Of a DNA stretch of 64,000 nucleotides, positions 61,515 to 64,000 are shown piece after piece. Numbering within the stretch: position 1 is the stretch's first letter; each line of letters starts with the position of its first letter. The translations under genes and the position numbers were made by a program. The notes under the pieces are model-generated. The model saw only the letters and a list, made by a program, of their open reading frames with translations, did not search any database and was not told where the DNA came from. The DNA is from Olavius algarvensis Delta 4 endosymbiont (GTDB lineage Bacteria > Desulfobacterota > Desulfobacteria > Desulfobacterales > CAJINA01). Where the stretch lies: contig CAJINA010000165.1 in NCBI GenBank assembly GCA_905176665.1, positions 62,001 through 126,000 on the forward strand. Reading direction: 5' to 3'.

Positions 61515-61862
61515 ATGCCGGGAGGAGACCTGCCAAACAGCGAACTGCCCGATAAGCTCTACTTTAAAGTCGGCGAAGTCAGTACGATTGCCGGTGTCCC
61601 GGCCTATGTTCTGCGTTTCTGGGAAACGGAATTCAGCCGCATCAAGCCCAAAAGAACCCCCTCGGGACAGCGCCTGTATCGAAAAAAGGACGTGGCGTTA
61701 ATCCTGGAAATCAAGCACCTGCTGTATGACCGGAAGTTCACGATCCCCGGCGCCCGGCAGCACCTTAGATCCGGCCGCCAAAAAGAAAGCGAATCACCGG
61801 CCGCCATCACCCTGGCCGAAATCCGGCGCGAACTCGAATCCATCCAGAAAATGCTGTCTTGA
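61515..61862 (+). CDS. MerR-family regulator
   Basis: A 115-residue protein with a MerR-type winged helix (YFKVGEVSTIAGVPAYVLRFWETEF ... RTPSGQRLYRKKDVALILEIKHLL) and a short coiled-coil C-terminus (LAEIRRELESIQKML), without cysteine ligands, so no metal-sensing type. Stand-alone MerR proteins of this type often follow pheT or ihfA in Proteobacteria; the usual ihfA is absent between pheT and this gene here. ATG 61515 has GGGGGTG upstream; TTG 61500 is an alternative. Role unknown. Confidence 0.8.
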   Translation: MPGGDLPNSELPDKLYFKVGEVSTIAGVPAYVLRFWETEFSRIKPKRTPSGQRLYRKKDVALILEIKHLLYDRKFTIPGARQHLRSGRQKESESPAAITLAEIRRELESIQKMLS

Positions 61863-61979
61863 GCACACCCTACCGTCCTGTCTGCCAGCGGCGCTCAGCG
61901 GGTATTTCGTGGATCGCTTTTCATTTCGTGCCAGATGTGGGGCCTGTCGCTTTTTTTAAAGATACGCCCATTAAAACAG

Positions 61980-62008
61980 TTGACATCTCTATACATTTGT
62001 CTTAATTA
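61980..62008 (+). promoter_or_regulatory. tRNA-Gly promoter
   Basis: TTGACA (61980-61985) and TAATTA (62003-62008) with a 17-bp spacer, 13 bp before the tRNA. Confidence 0.7.
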
Positions 62009-62021
62009 ATCGTTTTGGTAA

Positions 62022-62097
62022 GCGGGCATAGCTCAGTTGGTAGAGTACAAGCTTCCCAAGCTTGGTGTCGCGAGTTCGAGTCTCGTTGCCCGCTCCA
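62022..62097 (+). tRNA. tRNA-Gly (CCC)
   Basis: A 76-nt tRNA: acceptor GCGGGCA/TGCCCGC, D-loop AGCTCAGTTGGTAGAGT, anticodon stem CAAGC/GCTTG around TTCCCAA with anticodon CCC, T-loop AGTTCGAGTCT, encoded CCA. Confidence 0.96.
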
Positions 62098-62234
62098 GAT
62101 TTGTCAGCCTTTTCAGTTATGAAAGGTTTTTTTTCATGGGTAGGTCTTTTGACCTTGTGCGGTGTAGCGCTAACACTGGGTGGTTAACTTGATGAACTGA
62201 TATTAACAAGCAACCAGCAAAAGAACTACCAGAT

Positions 62235-62265
62235 GAAAAAAACGGGCTGTTTTGCCCGTTTTTTG
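62235..62265 (+). terminator. Rho-independent terminator before rimP
   Basis: AAAAAACGGGC and GCCCGTTTTTT form an 11-bp stem with a TGTTTT loop and a trailing T-tract. It ends the tRNA-Gly transcript. Confidence 0.88.
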
Positions 62266-62327
62266 TTTTCTGAGCGGGGTATCGCGGGCCTTTACGGCCG
62301 TTGATCCCGCGGCAGGCAGGAAGACCG

Positions 62328-62852
62328 TTGAAAGGAAAAAAGAAAAAATCAGTTCGCAGTCGGGGACCCGCACAGGCATCGCCGCCCGCCGCGGTGCGGT
62401 CTGAAAAGCTGGAAAATGCGGCCACGGCCTTGGTAGAACCGGTTTGTGCAGCCGCCGGACTGGAACTGGTCCTGGCGGAATTTCGGCGGGAATCAACCGG
62501 CCGGATTCTGCGCTTGTATATCGACCGGCCCGATGGCGGCGTAACGATAGATGATTGCACGGACATCAGCCGCCAGGTAACGGATCTGCTGGACGTCAGC
62601 CTGGCTGACATCGGGCCGTACAATCTCGAGGTCTCCTCGCCCGGTATTGAGCGCCCCCTGGTCAAGCCGGCCGATTATCAGCGTTTTACAGGCAAGACGG
62701 CCCGCATCCAGCTGCATGCGCCGGTAAACGGTCAGAAAAAATTTAAAGGCGTAATATCCACGGCCACCGACGAAACGGTCCAGATCGAAACCGACGCCGG
62801 TGCCGTTTCTTTCGATTTTTCACAGATAGCCAAAGGGCGGCTGACGGCCTAG
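62328..62852 (+). CDS. rimP: Ribosome maturation factor RimP
   Basis: About 174 residues. After a basic lysine-rich start the family region begins EKLENAATALVEPVCAAAGLELVLAEFRRES, followed by LRLYIDRPDGGVTIDDCTDISRQV and YNLEVSSPGIERPLVKPADYQRF, all typical of RimP (YhbC), needed for 30S maturation. The start is probably the TTG at 62328 (AGGAAG upstream); a TTG at 62301 is also in frame. No ATG is available. It starts the rimP-nusA-infB operon; nusA follows after 38 bp. Confidence 0.94.
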   Translation: MKGKKKKSVRSRGPAQASPPAAVRSEKLENAATALVEPVCAAAGLELVLAEFRRESTGRILRLYIDRPDGGVTIDDCTDISRQVTDLLDVSLADIGPYNLEVSSPGIERPLVKPADYQRFTGKTARIQLHAPVNGQKKFKGVISTATDETVQIETDAGAVSFDFSQIAKGRLTA

Positions 62853-62890
62853 CCCTTAAAAAAGCAGAGTTTGAACAACGGAGAAAACAT

Positions 62891-64000
62891 ATGTTGATCA
62901 CGGATATAAAACGAGTCGTAGAACAGATAAGCAGAGACAAGGGAATTGATCGCAATGTCCTGATCCAAGCGCTGGAAGAAGCGCTTAAATCTGCGGCCCG
63001 CAAGAAATACGGCAATACGATCGACATTGAAGTCCAGTACAATGAAGATACCGGGGAGATAGAGGTCTTCCAGTTCATGGAGGTCGTCGCCACCAAGGAC
63101 GATATCACGGAACCCGACATCCAGATCACCCTGGAACAGGGCTTGAAACTGGATCCCGATTGCGAAGTCGGCGACAGCCTGGGCACCAAAATGGATACGG
63201 CCACCTTCGGCCGGATTGCCGCCCAGTCGGCCAAACAGGTGATTATCCAGAAAATGAAAGATGCCGAACGCGATGTGGTGTTTTCAAACTACATCGATCG
63301 CAAGGGCGAGATCATCAACGGCATCGTCCAGCGGATCGACCGCCGGGACATCATCGTCAACCTTGGTAATACCGAGGCGGTTTTACCGGTTCGCGAGCAG
63401 GTCCCCCGGGAAACGTATCGTCGCGGCGACCGCATCCGGGCCTACATCATGGATGTCCTCTATGAATCCCGGGGACCGCAGATCGTGCTTTCCCGCACCC
63501 ACAGTGAATTCCTGGTGCACCTCTTTCGGACGGAAGTCCCGGAAATCAGCGAGGGGATCGTCACCATCATGGGCGCGGTCCGCGAGGCCGGCGTGCGGGC
63601 GAAGATTGCGGTGGCCTCCAACGACAGCGACATCGACCCGGTCGGTGCCTGTGTGGGCATGAAAGGCAGCCGGGTTCAGAATGTAGTCCAGGAGCTGCGC
63701 GGTGAAAAGATCGACATCATCACCTGGCATGTCGATCCGGCTAAATTTGTCTGCAACGCGTTGGCACCGGCTGAAATCGCCCGGGTTATCATCGATGAAG
63801 AAAATCGTACGATGGAAGTCATCGTCCCCGATGAGTTTCTCTCCATCGCCATCGGGAAACGGGGGCAGAACGTCCGCCTGGCATCCAAACTCACCGAGTG
63901 GCACCTGGATGTCATCAGTGAAGAAAAATACAACCAGGCCATGCAGGACGGGTACAAATCCCTGGAAGCACTGCCTGACGTGGATACGGGCCTGGCCGGG
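62891..64000 (+). CDS. nusA: Transcription termination/antitermination factor NusA (cut by window end)
   Basis: 370 codons without a stop, continuing past base 64000. The start MLITDIKRVVEQISRDKGIDRNVLIQALEEALKSAARKKYG (first part) is the NusA N-terminal RNA polymerase-binding domain; an S1 domain follows (GEIINGIVQRIDRRDIIVNLG, about 135-200), then the two KH domains (PVGACVGMKGSRVQNVVQEL and LSIAIGKRGQNVRLASKLTEW). ATG 62891 has GGAGAAAA upstream. It continues the rimP operon. Confidence 0.97.
   Translation, partial: MLITDIKRVVEQISRDKGIDRNVLIQALEEALKSAARKKYGNTIDIEVQYNEDTGEIEVFQFMEVVATKDDITEPDIQITLEQGLKLDPDCEVGDSLGTKMDTATFGRIAAQSAKQVIIQKMKDAERDVVFSNYIDRKGEIINGIVQRIDRRDIIVNLGNTEAVLPVREQVPRETYRRGDRIRAYIMDVLYESRGPQIVLSRTHSEFLVHLFRTEVPEISEGIVTIMGAVREAGVRAKIAVASNDSDIDPVGACVGMKGSRVQNVVQELRGEKIDIITWHVDPAKFVCNALAPAEIARVIIDEENRTMEVIVPDEFLSIAIGKRGQNVRLASKLTEWHLDVISEEKYNQAMQDGYKSLEALPDVDTGLAG

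Larger units (their letters stand above)
61863..62327. other. Region holding tRNA-Gly and its signals
   Basis: 465 bp. The first 115 bp have no gene; then tRNA-Gly with promoter at 61980 and terminator at 62235. The part between tRNA and terminator (62098-62234) shows no feature. Confidence 0.5.

Overview
The window looks like a chromosomal segment of a strictly anaerobic sulfate-reducing bacterium of the Desulfobacterota (former Deltaproteobacteria), probably near the Desulfobacteraceae/Desulfosarcinaceae. It holds the complete dissimilatory APS core (sat, aprBA, qmoABC), a periplasmic [NiFe] hydrogenase with maturation genes, a tungsten-type aldehyde:ferredoxin oxidoreductase and GC-rich coding sequence. 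The taxonomic placement is inference from gene content only.

Layout. 1-5.5 kb: a histidine-utilisation (hut) locus with hutH (cut by the window edge) and hutC on the minus strand and hutU, hutI and an overlapping alpha/beta-hydrolase on the plus strand. A HutC-type palindrome covers the -10 box of the hutU promoter. 6-12.3 kb: small regulators and redox genes (CBS protein, AraC- and LysR-type regulators, DUF3795 protein, quinone-oxidoreductase-like ADH, SDR, radical SAM). 12.4-19.6 kb: tRNA-Val, an exported protein, a polyprenyl synthetase, rimO and a 1067-residue RND transporter fused to a cyclic-nucleotide-binding domain and a degenerate GGDEF domain. 20-29.4 kb: hydrogenase small and large subunits, maturation protease, hypC, hypF, hypD, hypE and apbE, all on the minus strand. 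29.8-37.5 kb: a hypothetical gene, two tRNA-Ser, a lipoprotein, AOR plus polyferredoxin, an exported protein and a UvrD-like helicase. 37.8-47 kb: sat facing aprBA-qmoABC. 47.6-56.3 kb: three YkgJ-type cysteine-cluster proteins, an SDR lacking its catalytic lysine, a FemAB/GNAT-like protein, an L,D-transpeptidase, dGTPase, an orphan HSDR_N-like protein and a nucleoside deaminase. 56.4-64 kb: the translation cluster infC-rpmI-rplT-pheS-pheT-merR, tRNA-Gly, rimP and nusA (cut by the window end).

The most striking observation is in the hydrogenase large subunit. Its reading frame is interrupted by one in-frame TGA exactly at the second cysteine of the N-terminal Ni-binding motif (RSCGV-TGA-TYIH). 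Starting 15 nt after the TGA there is an 8-bp hairpin with a GGT loop, 23 nt downstream, which fits the general form of a bacterial SECIS element. The C-terminal DPCxxC motif, where known [NiFeSe] hydrogenases carry selenocysteine, has both cysteines. If the TGA is selenocysteine, Sec would sit at a bridging Ni-Fe ligand position, which I do not know from any described enzyme.

A second unexplained layer is a family of long imperfect inverted repeats (about 140-340 nt, shared core with a GGAGG...TCGAGG signature). They lie directly against the stop codons of hypE, hypD and the uvrD-like gene and 12 nt from the apbE stop, and one copy is nested inside another.
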